Source: Chitinophagaceae bacterium
Lineage (GTDB): Bacteria > Bacteroidota > Bacteroidia > Chitinophagales > Chitinophagaceae
Length of the DNA: 9,292 bases
Reading direction: 5' to 3'
Assembly (NCBI GenBank): GCA_025924755.1
Contig: JAICHT010000134.1
Span: 1 to 9,292, forward strand
Part shown: in pieces, positions 1 through 7,984 of the stretch
Layout: every line of letters starts with the position of its first letter
How positions within the stretch are numbered: position 1 is the first letter of the stretch
Position numbers and translations under genes: made by a program
The notes under the pieces: generated by a model
Databases searched by the model: none
The model's input: the letters and a program-made list of their open reading frames with translations, nothing else
Told to the model about the DNA's origin: nothing

Positions 1-651
1 AAATCCAATGCGGCTGGTATCGGCTGTGGCAGCGCTGTCAATTTTTATATTATCAAACAGTGCCACGCATTTATCAAACTGTAGTTTTATAGACTCGGTT
101 GTATCGGCATCTTTATATAATAATTTAATTCCGTCTAAACTTATTTTACCTACTGAAATGCTTTTTATAGCCGGTTGCAGGGCTTTCCACAAGGGCACGT
201 TTTCTTTTGGTTCCTCTTCTTCCGTATGCAAGTGCCTTGATAATTTTACATCTGCATCTTTAGAAATTATTTGCCTGATATTGATTCTTTTGCCAAACAA
301 CAACGGCAGCAGTCCGATGCCTTTTATTTGTCCTTTTACCAAGTTGAGCTGCATGGTTAAAGATGGCAAGGCATTATTATTTTTCAAAACTTGGTATCGG
401 CTGCTGTCAATCCATACCTGTAGATTTTCTACCTCAACGTTGCCGCCAAAAAAATTTGCGTGCAGCTTACCTAATTTGTATTGATATAAGCTGTCTGACC
501 CCTGGATAATAATAGTATGGATCCTGTCTTTTAATACCGGTTCTAAATATCGGTTTACCAATACCAGAAAAAAAATCAAAACAAAAATAAGAAAGGCAAA
601 TCCGTACCGGACGATCCGCCAAAATGTACGTTTCTTTTTTATTGCTGGCAT
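1..651 (-). CDS. AsmA-like membrane-anchored envelope protein, N-terminal part
   Basis: An open frame of 217 codons starts at the ATG complementary to 649-651 and stays open through base 1, so the gene is cut by the left edge. An in-frame TAA lies three codons before the ATG, which limits the start. The N-terminus is basic (PAIKKKR), followed by one strong membrane helix at about residues 15-33; the rest should lie outside the inner membrane. The visible part alternates short hydrophobic strands, with phrases such as KLGKLHANFFGGNVEVENLQ (residues 60-79) that resemble the opening of AsmA/DUF748-type proteins, whose long beta-rich bodies are thought to act in lipid transport or outer-membrane maintenance. 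An acidic EEEEPKE patch sits near residue 146. The gene begins 48 bp after the response regulator with no hairpin between, so co-transcription is likely. The family call rests on strand pattern and general resemblance; the full length is unknown. Confidence 0.75.
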   Translation of the reverse strand, partial: MPAIKKKRTFWRIVRYGFAFLIFVLIFFLVLVNRYLEPVLKDRIHTIIIQGSDSLYQYKLGKLHANFFGGNVEVENLQVWIDSSRYQVLKNNNALPSLTMQLNLVKGQIKGIGLLPLLFGKRINIRQIISKDADVKLSRHLHTEEEEPKENVPLWKALQPAIKSISVGKISLDGIKLLYKDADTTESIKLQFDKCVALFDNIKIDSAATADTSRIGF

Positions 652-699
652 ATGGATATATTATGTAAAAAGCTGTGCCAGTAAATGTAAGCCGAATTT

Positions 700-1383
700 T
701 CAGGGTGTTACAAAACGGTAACCGATCCCTTTAATGGTGATAATTTCCAACAACGGATCGAGCTTTAAATAGGTGCGGAGCTTAGTAATATACACATCCA
801 GGTTGCGGCTGTTAAAAAAAGAATCGCTTCCCCAAAGCAAGTTTAAAATATCCCTGCGCTCTACTATATTATTATTGTTTTGATAAAGAATCTTCAGCAA
901 TTCGCTTTCGCGATAAGAAAGCTTGCGTTCGCTTAACGGATGCAATAAGGTTTGGCGTTGGGTATTAAAGGTATATTGGCCTATTTGCCATTCGCTGGGT
1001 ACAGAGGTTACTTCATCAGGCAATTTTAAAACGTTTTCAATACGCACGATCAATTCTTCCATGCTATAAGGCTTCCGTATATAGTCATTGGCGCCCGACT
1101 TAAAACCCATTACCACATCCGTTACTTCCGACTTTGCACTTAAGAAAATAATAGGTACGGTACTGTTTACCGCTCTTATTTCATCGGCTATTGTAAAACC
1201 ATCTTTGTGCGGCAGCATAATATCCAGCAGGCACACATCCGGATTGACAGCTTTAAACCGTTTTAGGCCATTAGCCCCGTCATTTTCTGTTACTACCTCA
1301 TAGCCCCGGCTTTGCAAACTGTCGCTTACTATTTTGGCCATTAAAACCTCATCTTCCACATACAGGATGGTTGGCTTTTTCAT
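700..1383 (-). CDS. OmpR-family DNA-binding response regulator (RprY-like)
   Basis: This is a 227-residue two-domain regulator, the normal length for the OmpR/PhoB family. The receiver domain spans about residues 4-120: the acidic pocket is E10/D11, the phosphoacceptor D54 lies in LLDIMLP, the switch residue is S82 in LSAK, the aromatic switch is Y101, and the conserved lysine is K104 in RKPYSMEEL. The winged-helix DNA-binding domain spans about 130-225, with the recognition helix in NLDVYITKLRTYL (195-207) and the closing wing IKGIGYRF (217-224). The wording of both domains closely resembles Bacteroides RprY. The start codon overlaps the stop of the kinase gene (ATGA), implying translational coupling, and the partner is that kinase. 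It should activate or repress targets after phosphotransfer from the kinase; its regulon cannot be read here, though the AsmA-like gene just downstream is a natural candidate. Confidence 0.95.
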   Translation of the reverse strand: MKKPTILYVEDEVLMAKIVSDSLQSRGYEVVTENDGANGLKRFKAVNPDVCLLDIMLPHKDGFTIADEIRAVNSTVPIIFLSAKSEVTDVVMGFKSGANDYIRKPYSMEELIVRIENVLKLPDEVTSVPSEWQIGQYTFNTQRQTLLHPLSERKLSYRESELLKILYQNNNNIVERRDILNLLWGSDSFFNSRNLDVYITKLRTYLKLDPLLEIITIKGIGYRFVTP

Positions 1384-2813
1384 GCGCTGTGCTTTGGTAA
1401 CATAATCATAAACTTGCTGCCATCGCCTTCTACACTTTCCACATCAATATTTCCACAATGCCTTTTAATGACATGCGCTACATAACTAAGCCCTAATCCA
1501 TACCCTTTTGCATTGTGCACATTGCCGGTAGGCACTCTAAAAAATTTTTCGAACACTTTATCTTTATATGCGGCGGGTATGCCGATGCCGCTATCGGAAA
1601 TGCACAAATGAATTTTATTGCTTGTGCCCGTAATTTTTATAGTAATGTCCGGTACGCCTTTGCTATACTTCAGCGCATTGTCCAGCAAGTTAAATAATAC
1701 GCTTACTATATGCAGGCGGTCGCCTTGTAATGTGGTATCGCCTTCGGATAATATGGTTACTATAGCATGGTACTTTTCAAATTGCAACCGCATGGACGAG
1801 GTAACTTCCGATACCAGTTCCTTCATATCCAGCAACTCATATTTCAATTCTATTTCCCTGTTTTCAAACATGGAAAGCTTTAATACTTTATCCACCAAAA
1901 GAGATAACCGTTGCAATTCATTAGCCGATATATCCAGGTATTCTTTTGATTTTTGAGCATCCATATTGGCATTAAAGCTGCGCAGGGCTTCTATAGCCAC
2001 ACTTACGGTAGCAATAGGCGTTTTTAATTCATGGGTGATATTGCTGATAAATTCATTTTTAATATCTGCCAGCCGGCGTTGCTTAAGCAGGTTATTATAT
2101 AGTAAGGCAAAAGACAATATGGAAAAAGCGATTAAGAATATGGATAGTAATATGACCGCAAGAATGCGCCTGATTAAATACGGGAACGTGTTTCCCAAAA
2201 ATAATTTGTAAGTGATAGGGTGTGAGAAACCAATAGTAGCCTCATTGTGCGAAGGTTCGTCGTTATAATTAATTTTTACTCTTTGGATAGTGAACGGCAC
2301 ATCCATACTTTGCTCGTGCAAGCGTCTTATAAAAGCGGTATCAATTTCATTTATTTTAATGGAGTCCTGCAAAGAATCCACATCATACAAAAACTGCATT
2401 ATACGATCGCGTCGCCAAAAGGTATTTTTACCCAGAAAGTGAAGCGTGTCTCTGCCAGGCCTATCGGTAAGTACCAGCGCTTTGGAGGTGGGGTTTTTTA
2501 CTTTTTCAATAAGGATATTCACCAGCCTCGACACTTTTTTCCGGGGTATGGAACGCAGCAACTGTTTATCTCTTTCTATATTGGTCCCCGGGCTGCCAGC
2601 CTCGTTCGAATCGGCTATAATTTTATCCAGCTTTAGTTTAGAAGCCTGCAGCGAAAACACAGCATCTCTAAATGAACTATTACTTCTTATTTCCAGCGTT
2701 CTTGCTTCCCGCTCGTAGGTTTTTTGCAGCCAATAAATTTGAAAAGCAGTAATGCCCATTATGGTCAGCGCCATTAAAACCGGCAGCCACTTTATATTTT
2801 TTAGCGGAAGCAT
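1380..2813 (-). CDS. Membrane sensor histidine kinase (RprX-like)
   Basis: This is a 477-residue kinase. It has a membrane helix at about residues 9-28, a periplasmic sensor region of roughly 180 residues (30-210) with no domain I can name, and a second membrane helix at about 215-240. The HisKA dimerisation helix follows, with the H box ISNITHELKTP and phosphorylated H261. The HATPase domain shows the N box (N375 and N379 in FNLLDNALKYS), G1 box DSGIGIP (407-413), F box FEKFFR (421-426) and G2 box GYGLGL (437-442). All catalytic boxes are intact. There is no clear HAMP domain: about 15 residues join TM2 to HisKA. It should autophosphorylate and pass phosphate to D54 of the regulator encoded immediately downstream, with which it overlaps by 4 bp. 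The ATG at 2813 gives a normal N-terminus; no Shine-Dalgarno is visible, as usual in Bacteroidota. Confidence 0.95.
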   Translation of the reverse strand: MLPLKNIKWLPVLMALTIMGITAFQIYWLQKTYEREARTLEIRSNSSFRDAVFSLQASKLKLDKIIADSNEAGSPGTNIERDKQLLRSIPRKKVSRLVNILIEKVKNPTSKALVLTDRPGRDTLHFLGKNTFWRRDRIMQFLYDVDSLQDSIKINEIDTAFIRRLHEQSMDVPFTIQRVKINYNDEPSHNEATIGFSHPITYKLFLGNTFPYLIRRILAVILLSIFLIAFSILSFALLYNNLLKQRRLADIKNEFISNITHELKTPIATVSVAIEALRSFNANMDAQKSKEYLDISANELQRLSLLVDKVLKLSMFENREIELKYELLDMKELVSEVTSSMRLQFEKYHAIVTILSEGDTTLQGDRLHIVSVLFNLLDNALKYSKGVPDITIKITGTSNKIHLCISDSGIGIPAAYKDKVFEKFFRVPTGNVHNAKGYGLGLSYVAHVIKRHCGNIDVESVEGDGSKFMIMLPKHSA

Positions 2814-2999
2814 TTCAACAAATTTATCCGTTTAAACCACCGCTTGTATTTACTTTAACTATTATTAACGTAGCCCAAGCTGGTTTTAACACTAAGTAAA
2901 TAGGATATATCTGTGCTTCGGTTATGCACCGCTCTGATAAGACTGACAGTAACATTTAATATCGTGACTTAGTATCTAGCTGCAAGAGCCATAACTAAA

Positions 3000-3027
3000 T
3001 AAAAGCGGCGCTTTATAAGGCGCCGCT
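3000..3027 (-). terminator. Intrinsic terminator after the secreted-protein gene
   Basis: On the minus strand the stop at 3034 is followed by an inverted repeat, AGCGGCGC (complement of 3020-3027) and GCGCCGCT (complement of 3004-3011), an 8-bp GC-rich stem with a short AU-rich loop. A run of TTTTATTT follows directly. This is a standard rho-independent terminator and separates the gene from the two-component operon downstream. Confidence 0.85.
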
Positions 3028-3033
3028 CTGTTA

Positions 3034-3642
3034 TTAATTGTCAAATACTTTTCCGCGTTCATCATCATCGCGTTCTTTTTCGTAAACCAAAATATTTACC
3101 TTCCATTCCGGAAATTCAAACTGCATATTCACCTCTATTTTAATTTTATTCATCGGCTCCTGTCGGGTAGATAAATTAAATACACTATTGGTAAACTTTT
3201 TATTTTCATCCGGCTCTTCATAAGTGCCCTGCATAAAATAATTGCGGGTGGCGTCAAAGGCTACATTGGTGCCTTTTAGCTGGTTAAAAATGGACTTGTA
3301 CTTTTTTGCGGCTTCCTCAAAATCTTCCGTAGAAAGCATTAAAGCCTGCCAGCTATACACGGGTGTTTGGCTGTACGAATATTCGGTGATGCCGCATGCC
3401 TCTGCACCCGTAGCCATTAGCAAGGATTGATACTCGACGGTTTGAGGATTTTTTTCTGAAATTTCCCCTTTGATGCTGTTAAATTGGTTGGGACAATCGG
3501 CCACTACTTTTTGGATATCGCCCCGCAGGGCATTATTGACAGTAGGTGCCGCATTTTTAAGAGTAGGTAGTTTAAATTGCGCATTAGCAGCGCACGAAAG
3601 AGCAATACAGCTTGCTGCAAGCGTTACACTTTTTAACTTCAT
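3034..3642 (-). CDS. Secreted protein of unknown function, 202 residues
   Basis: I do not recognise the family. The first 22 residues form a clear Sec signal peptide, basic start MKLK, hydrophobic core, then CAANA before Q22, a likely signal peptidase I site (ANA|Q). The two cysteines in the signal region (C12, C17) do not fit a good lipobox, so a soluble periplasmic or secreted protein is more likely than a lipoprotein. The mature part has two cysteines (C50, C83) that could form a disulfide, a helical stretch around residues 100-123 (STEDFEEAAKKYKSIFNQLK) and beta-like segments near the C-terminus ending in a charged tail (YEKERDDDERGK). The gene has its own terminator and is divergent from the small plus-strand gene, with about 120 bp between the starts. 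No enzyme motif is visible. It is clearly a real gene, but its role is unknown. Confidence 0.88.
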   Translation of the reverse strand: MKLKSVTLAASCIALSCAANAQFKLPTLKNAAPTVNNALRGDIQKVVADCPNQFNSIKGEISEKNPQTVEYQSLLMATGAEACGITEYSYSQTPVYSWQALMLSTEDFEEAAKKYKSIFNQLKGTNVAFDATRNYFMQGTYEEPDENKKFTNSVFNLSTRQEPMNKIKIEVNMQFEFPEWKVNILVYEKERDDDERGKVFDN

Positions 3643-3684
3643 GGGTATAGGATTAAAATTCTAAAATAAAAACAATATTATTTA

Positions 3685-3712
3685 TTTGTTTGTAAGATGT
3701 GAATAATTTTTG
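3685..3712 (+). promoter_or_regulatory. Possible Bacteroidota-type promoter for the 56-codon gene
   Basis: AATTTTTG at 3705-3712 matches the TAnnTTTG -7 box at all but one fixed position. TTTG at 3685-3688 could serve as the -33 box, but the 16-nt spacing is a few bases shorter than usual. A start about five bases downstream would give a leader of roughly 45 nt. The region is very AT-rich, so chance matches are likely and this is a weak call. Confidence 0.3.
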
Positions 3713-3762
3713 TATTTTTCTAACGTTATCTATTAAAACCACCATTTGAAAATGAAATTACC

Positions 3763-3933
3763 ATGAGAAACAAACGTATTGTGCATGCTAGAGATGAAGT
3801 AAAAATTTATGAAGGATATTATAAACCTTCTATTAATCCATTGCGCTTTTTTAAATCCATCCTGGGCGTGTTAGTTTTTGGGTCTGCCCCGGTAGCCCGA
3901 ACCTATGTACCGCTGGATAAAAAACTGCATTAA
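3763..3933 (+). CDS. Small orphan protein, 56 residues, function unknown
   Basis: A short frame of 56 codons (ATG at 3763, TAA at 3931) encodes a basic protein that opens MRNKRIVHARDEVKIYEGYY and ends YVPLDKKLH. Residues 29-45 (FFKSILGVLVFGSAPVA) are moderately hydrophobic and could be a short membrane or amphipathic segment; a proline near residue 43 and several positive charges make a full membrane span uncertain. Support for a real gene: it is the only plus-strand frame not lying over a larger gene, it fills the gap between a possible promoter and a strong terminator that begins four bases after its stop, and its leader has the A-rich, Shine-Dalgarno-free character of the neighbours. I recognise no family. 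Its closest neighbour in opposite direction is the secreted protein gene; no functional link is evident. Confidence 0.62.
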   Translation: MRNKRIVHARDEVKIYEGYYKPSINPLRFFKSILGVLVFGSAPVARTYVPLDKKLH

Positions 3934-3936
3934 AAT

Positions 3937-3963
3937 AAAAGCCGTCTTACCGACGGCTTTTTT
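3937..3963. terminator. Bidirectional intrinsic terminator between convergent genes
   Basis: AAAAGCCGTC (3937-3946) and GACGGCTTTT (3952-3961) form a perfect 10-bp stem with a 5-nt loop TTACC. On the plus strand it ends in a T-run (3958-3963) and would stop the 56-codon gene. On the minus strand the same hairpin is followed by TTTTATTTTA and would stop the SNF2-family gene, whose stop codon is 22 bp away. The shape serves both convergent genes. Confidence 0.9.
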
Positions 3964-3985
3964 GTTTATTTTCCAATTAAGCTTT

Positions 3986-6900
3986 TTAGCTAAACAAATA
4001 TTCTACATCTTCCTTCGTCAATGTCTTCACAAAAGAAGCATCGTCGGCAATCAGCTCTTTTGCCAACAACCGCTTACGCTCCTGCAACTGTAAAATTTTA
4101 TCTTCAATAGTATCCTTGCAAATCATGCGATACGCAAAAATATTCTTTGTTTGCCCAATGCGGTGTGTACGGTCTATAGCCTGCTGCTCCACAGCCGGGT
4201 TCCACCACGGATCTACAATATATACATAGTCGGCAGCCGTTAGGTTTAAGCCCACGCCACCCGCTTTTAACGATATTAAAAACACCCGTACTTCCTCATC
4301 GCCCTGAAAACTTTGGATAGCCTTTTCCCGGTCCGGCGCCGAGGTGCTTCCATCAAAATATTCAAATTTAATATCCAGCGATTTCAACTTTTCGCGTATC
4401 AATGCCAGCATGCCCAGAAACTGCGAAAAGATCAACACTTTATGATTGCCGGTATTTTCATAAATTTCCCTGGCCAGCTCATCTAATTTTATGGAATGAT
4501 TTTCAAACTTTTCCGTTTCATTTAATATAGCAGGTGAATCGCATATTTGCCGCAGTTTCATAAGGCCCTGCAAAATGGTAAGCTGCGATTTTTGTATGCC
4601 CTGTTCTTCGATAGTACCTAATATTTTATTTCTAAAGTCATTGCGGTAAGCATCATATACTTTGCGTTGCTCATCGCCCATTTCGCAAAACAATATGGTC
4701 TCTGTTTTATCGGGCAAATCTTTTGCCACTTGCTCTTTTGTGCGTCGTAATATAAACGGGTACAGTATTTTTCGCAGGTGCTCTTTTTGCTCTACTTCAC
4801 CAAATTTATCAATGGGTACTGCAAACTCCTGCCGGAAAAATTCCATCGAACCCAGCATACCCGGATTTAAAAAATTCATTTGTGCAAATACATCAAACGT
4901 ATTATTCTGCAGAGGTGTTCCACTCATACATAAACGGTGCCTGGCATTGAGCAGCGAGGCAGCCTTGGTAACCTTACTGGCCGGATTTTTAATAGCCTGC
5001 GATTCGTCGAGTACCACATAATCCAGCATAATCTGTAGAAACAATTTTATATCACTTCGCAGTGTTCCATACGTCGTAATAATGATATTATATTTATCCA
5101 GCTCTTCTGCATGACGGTTTCGGCCACTGCTATGATGAATATGATAGGTAAGGGAAGGCGTGAACTTTTTTATCTCGTTTTCCCAGTTGTAAATCAAAGT
5201 AGTGGGGCAAACTACCAGTGCTTTTAACCGGCCGTATGTGGTATAATAATGTTGTAAAAAAGAAAGCGCCTGCACTGTTTTTCCCAATCCCATATCATCG
5301 GCCAATATGCCGTTCCAGCTTACATCGTGCAGATAATTAAGCCATTGAAAGCCGGCAATTTGATAAGGCCGTAATACTTCTTTTAAATTATCGGGCGGCG
5401 GAATTTCATGAATTTGTTGAAACTGGCGCAGGTTCTGATATTTTTCTTCCAGCTGAATGGTTAGCTCTTCTTCATTGCGGTTGTCGTACAAATCGTCTAT
5501 TACACTTAAATGGTAGCGCGATAGTTTTAAGTTGTCTGTTTTTCCTTCACCTACTCTAAATAACAGCGAATATTTCTTTAACCAATCTTCCGGCAATATA
5601 CCCAACGTGCCATCATTTAGCTGTACAAATTGCTGCTTATTGGCAATGGCTTTTTTTACTTCTGCCACACTCACTTTTTGATCGCCAAACAATATGTCCA
5701 CTTTTGCATCAAACCAATCGGTATTGCTGCTGATGTAAATATGCGTTTGTGGCTTTGCCGTATTAAAGCGAAAGTTCTTCAGCGTTTCAAAACCATACAC
5801 CGGCACTTTTGCTTCCTTCATGGCGTCTACAAACAAAAAGAACCAGTTGTTTTTTAATACTTCGGCTCCTTTTAAAGCCAGCGTAGTGCCGTCGTCATAT
5901 TCTATAAAGTTGGAATGAAGCGTTTGCAGCTTTTTTAAAAATGCGTCTTCTGCTTCGCGGTTGCTGTATACAATTAAAACTTTATCGCCTTGCGGTATAA
6001 TTAGCTCGCCTTTATCTTTTGCTTTGGTATCGTATCCTTTATAATTGAAGATGGGCTGAAATACCAGGTAGTCGCCCTTTTCCTGCAAAATAAGTTTTAC
6101 CTCCGGCTCGCCGTTTTTTATCTCATTTACCAAAGACCGGTCAAATTCCACTTTATATTCTTTAGTAAGCGGAAGCACGAAATTTCTTAGTGTTTGGCTC
6201 CAGTCTTCTTTTTTTACTTCTAATATACCGGAGGGCATAAACTTTTCGGCAGTAGCAGCCGCATCTGTATTACTCCATATGTATAACAGGTGGTTATATA
6301 AAAACAATAACGGCGAAGCTATTTCATTGTCTGCAAGCCCGTACGCAATAGCCTCCGGCTTTATATAACATTCTATAGCAAATGCATTTTCGTTTGCAGC
6401 AATATAAAACTGCGGTACTAACAAGGTGGTACTTACTTCGGCCTTTTTTAAATGCGATGTTTTAAAAGTTGCGCCGGACGGCAATATAAACACCGGACAA
6501 TCCTTTGCTTCTATAAATAATTTTTTAAGTTTTGGAAGCAAATACTCTATCATCAAAGCTTTGGTGTCCTCCGGTAAATCGTCTTCCTGCGGGTGCACAA
6601 TGTTTTCCCATATGCCCGAAAAAGGCGAGTTGCGGCTGATGTATTTATCAATTTCATTATCCTGCAGCTTACGCACTAATGTAATTAAATCCTTGTCCTC
6701 GTCACTATATGGCTCCGTATTAATGTATTTAGCTAAGTCCAGCTTTTGCACATTGCTGGCGGCATTGGCTTCTTCATCAAACTCGCCGTCTATTATATCA
6801 ACCGTAAAATAAGGATACGTTCTTTTATTGTAGTTAAACACGATACCCAGTCTCTTGGCTGTTTCTACTTCCTTTGGCAATACTTCTGCTTCTACCGGCG

Positions 6901-7735
6901 CAGCCACCTTTTGCATCTGCGGTACGGAAGTACTAACTGGTATGGCTATGCGCTTTATAGAACTATCCAGCACTCTTAAAAAAGGCTTGCCTTCTTTATA
7001 ACTAAATTCAAACTTGCCTTTTAAATTATCTGTTAACGAATATCCATAAGCTTCCAGCAATTTATTTTTTTCTTTATCCCAGTTTCGGATGGTATCAAAA
7101 TAATGAGCGCCGTGTTTGTACAGCAGGTGCAAAAACACAATAACCTTTGGCAGGCAAAGCAAATGTGCAGTATCTACATAATCGCTGCTGGTATCGAAGT
7201 TGCGCTCTTCATTGCGCCGGATAATAACTGCATAAGATTTATCGCCAAGTTTTACTGTGGCTTTTACGGTTTCATCTTCCGCACTGGTGATTTTAACTTT
7301 ATTGGTACGCAGATAACTTTCGGCTTCTGCAAAAACTTCCGGCGAGCACAATATGCGCATTGTTTTTACATCAATGCTTTTCATTTTGGCTACTGTGTGC
7401 CGCTGATCATAGTCAATATCATCTGTTTTTAATACGCCTTTGTCCAGCATCTCCTGCAAGCTTAGCAGGGCAGCTACTTCGTGGCGGCATATATCGCCCA
7501 GGTTATACGGGCAGGAGCAGCGCAGTGAGAGTGATTTGGCATCTTTATACTGCTGGATATGTACTTTGTAATACGTAGCGTAGCTGTCGTCTTTTATTCG
7601 AAAGACAGCAGAACCAAATAAATCATCATACTCTATCAGTTCCACATGGCCCGTAGTATGAATTTTTTTACCGCGCCGGATTACTTCATCCGTACCGTTG
7701 GTGTATATATATTTTAGTAAGTGTGGTAAAGCCAA
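3986..7735 (-). CDS. SWIM zinc-finger SNF2-family DNA-dependent ATPase (helicase-like)
   Basis: This 1249-residue protein has an N-terminal SWIM zinc finger, CxC-x7-CxH (C73, C75, C83, H85), a long middle region (about 100-780) with no motif I can name, and a C-terminal SNF2 motor. In the motor: motif I DDMGLGKT (813-820, K819), motif Ia VVCPTTL (841-847), motif II DESQ (910-913), motif III MSGTPLQNN (937-945), motif IV LIFSQF (1101-1106), motif V LKAGGVGLNL (1156-1165) and motif VI QAIDRTHRIGQ (1185-1195) with arginines R1189 and R1192. All ATPase residues are present, so it should be an active translocase that remodels DNA-protein complexes; SWIM fingers are thought to bind DNA or protein. 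The start is a TTG at 7735: the frame is closed by TGA at 7763-7765 and there is no ATG between; a GTG at residue 31 is a less likely alternative, since residues 5-30 read as normal conserved protein. The gene is monocistronic, with a promoter box about 160 bp upstream and a strong terminator. The substrate is unknown; a RapA-type role in transcription or a role in repair are both possible. Confidence 0.93.
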   Translation of the reverse strand: MALPHLLKYIYTNGTDEVIRRGKKIHTTGHVELIEYDDLFGSAVFRIKDDSYATYYKVHIQQYKDAKSLSLRCSCPYNLGDICRHEVAALLSLQEMLDKGVLKTDDIDYDQRHTVAKMKSIDVKTMRILCSPEVFAEAESYLRTNKVKITSAEDETVKATVKLGDKSYAVIIRRNEERNFDTSSDYVDTAHLLCLPKVIVFLHLLYKHGAHYFDTIRNWDKEKNKLLEAYGYSLTDNLKGKFEFSYKEGKPFLRVLDSSIKRIAIPVSTSVPQMQKVAAPVEAEVLPKEVETAKRLGIVFNYNKRTYPYFTVDIIDGEFDEEANAASNVQKLDLAKYINTEPYSDEDKDLITLVRKLQDNEIDKYISRNSPFSGIWENIVHPQEDDLPEDTKALMIEYLLPKLKKLFIEAKDCPVFILPSGATFKTSHLKKAEVSTTLLVPQFYIAANENAFAIECYIKPEAIAYGLADNEIASPLLFLYNHLLYIWSNTDAAATAEKFMPSGILEVKKEDWSQTLRNFVLPLTKEYKVEFDRSLVNEIKNGEPEVKLILQEKGDYLVFQPIFNYKGYDTKAKDKGELIIPQGDKVLIVYSNREAEDAFLKKLQTLHSNFIEYDDGTTLALKGAEVLKNNWFFLFVDAMKEAKVPVYGFETLKNFRFNTAKPQTHIYISSNTDWFDAKVDILFGDQKVSVAEVKKAIANKQQFVQLNDGTLGILPEDWLKKYSLLFRVGEGKTDNLKLSRYHLSVIDDLYDNRNEEELTIQLEEKYQNLRQFQQIHEIPPPDNLKEVLRPYQIAGFQWLNYLHDVSWNGILADDMGLGKTVQALSFLQHYYTTYGRLKALVVCPTTLIYNWENEIKKFTPSLTYHIHHSSGRNRHAEELDKYNIIITTYGTLRSDIKLFLQIMLDYVVLDESQAIKNPASKVTKAASLLNARHRLCMSGTPLQNNTFDVFAQMNFLNPGMLGSMEFFRQEFAVPIDKFGEVEQKEHLRKILYPFILRRTKEQVAKDLPDKTETILFCEMGDEQRKVYDAYRNDFRNKILGTIEEQGIQKSQLTILQGLMKLRQICDSPAILNETEKFENHSIKLDELAREIYENTGNHKVLIFSQFLGMLALIREKLKSLDIKFEYFDGSTSAPDREKAIQSFQGDEEVRVFLISLKAGGVGLNLTAADYVYIVDPWWNPAVEQQAIDRTHRIGQTKNIFAYRMICKDTIEDKILQLQERKRLLAKELIADDASFVKTLTKEDVEYLFS

Positions 7736-7896
7736 AACGATTTGTGTTTTAGAATGTACGTTTCAAATTTTTTATTGCCTTGCTGAACCATTATTATGTA
7801 TAATTCCGAAACTCCGTTTTATATTATCTTTTAAATAGTAACACCGTACACACAGTCATTATTTTTAATAAAGGAAAATCAAACATGGGCAATCTG

Positions 7897-7904
7897 CAAA
7901 AGTA
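7897..7904 (-). promoter_or_regulatory. -7 promoter box upstream of the SNF2-family gene
   Basis: The minus strand reads TACTTTTG here, followed by CAG, a perfect match to the Bacteroidota -7 consensus TAnnTTTG. No TTTG lies at the expected -33 distance; the nearest is 35 nt upstream, too far. Initiation a few bases downstream would give a leader of about 150 nt before the TTG start of the SNF2-family gene. The box lies about 80 bp beyond the comB stop, so the two genes probably have separate transcripts. Confidence 0.5.
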
Positions 7905-7984
7905 ACAGAAAGAAGTGCATATATCCTTGAGAAAAAAGTCAAAACTCTTTTAAATTAACAGCCGATGGGTGTAAATACATTTTA

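Noticed and set aside
8..484. A 158-codon plus-strand open frame
   Set aside because: It lies entirely over the AsmA-like coding frame on the minus strand, which has a membrane helix and a plausible start; the plus frame has no recognisable protein character.
2819..2826. TAAATTTG on the minus strand as promoter for the kinase operon
   Set aside because: It matches the -7 box, but sits only five bases before the ATG, would give a leaderless transcript, and has no -33 partner. Chance is likely in this AT-rich stretch.
2891..2973. Inverted pair ACTAAGT / ACTTAGT in the gap before the kinase
   Set aside because: Only 7 bp, about 70 bp apart, with flanks that do not match; within chance expectation for this composition. 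I see no small gene or RNA in 2814-3003.
3673..3680. TAATATTG on the minus strand as promoter of the secreted-protein gene
   Set aside because: One mismatch to TAnnTTTG and no TTTG at the -33 distance; too weak to call, although some promoter must lie in this gap.
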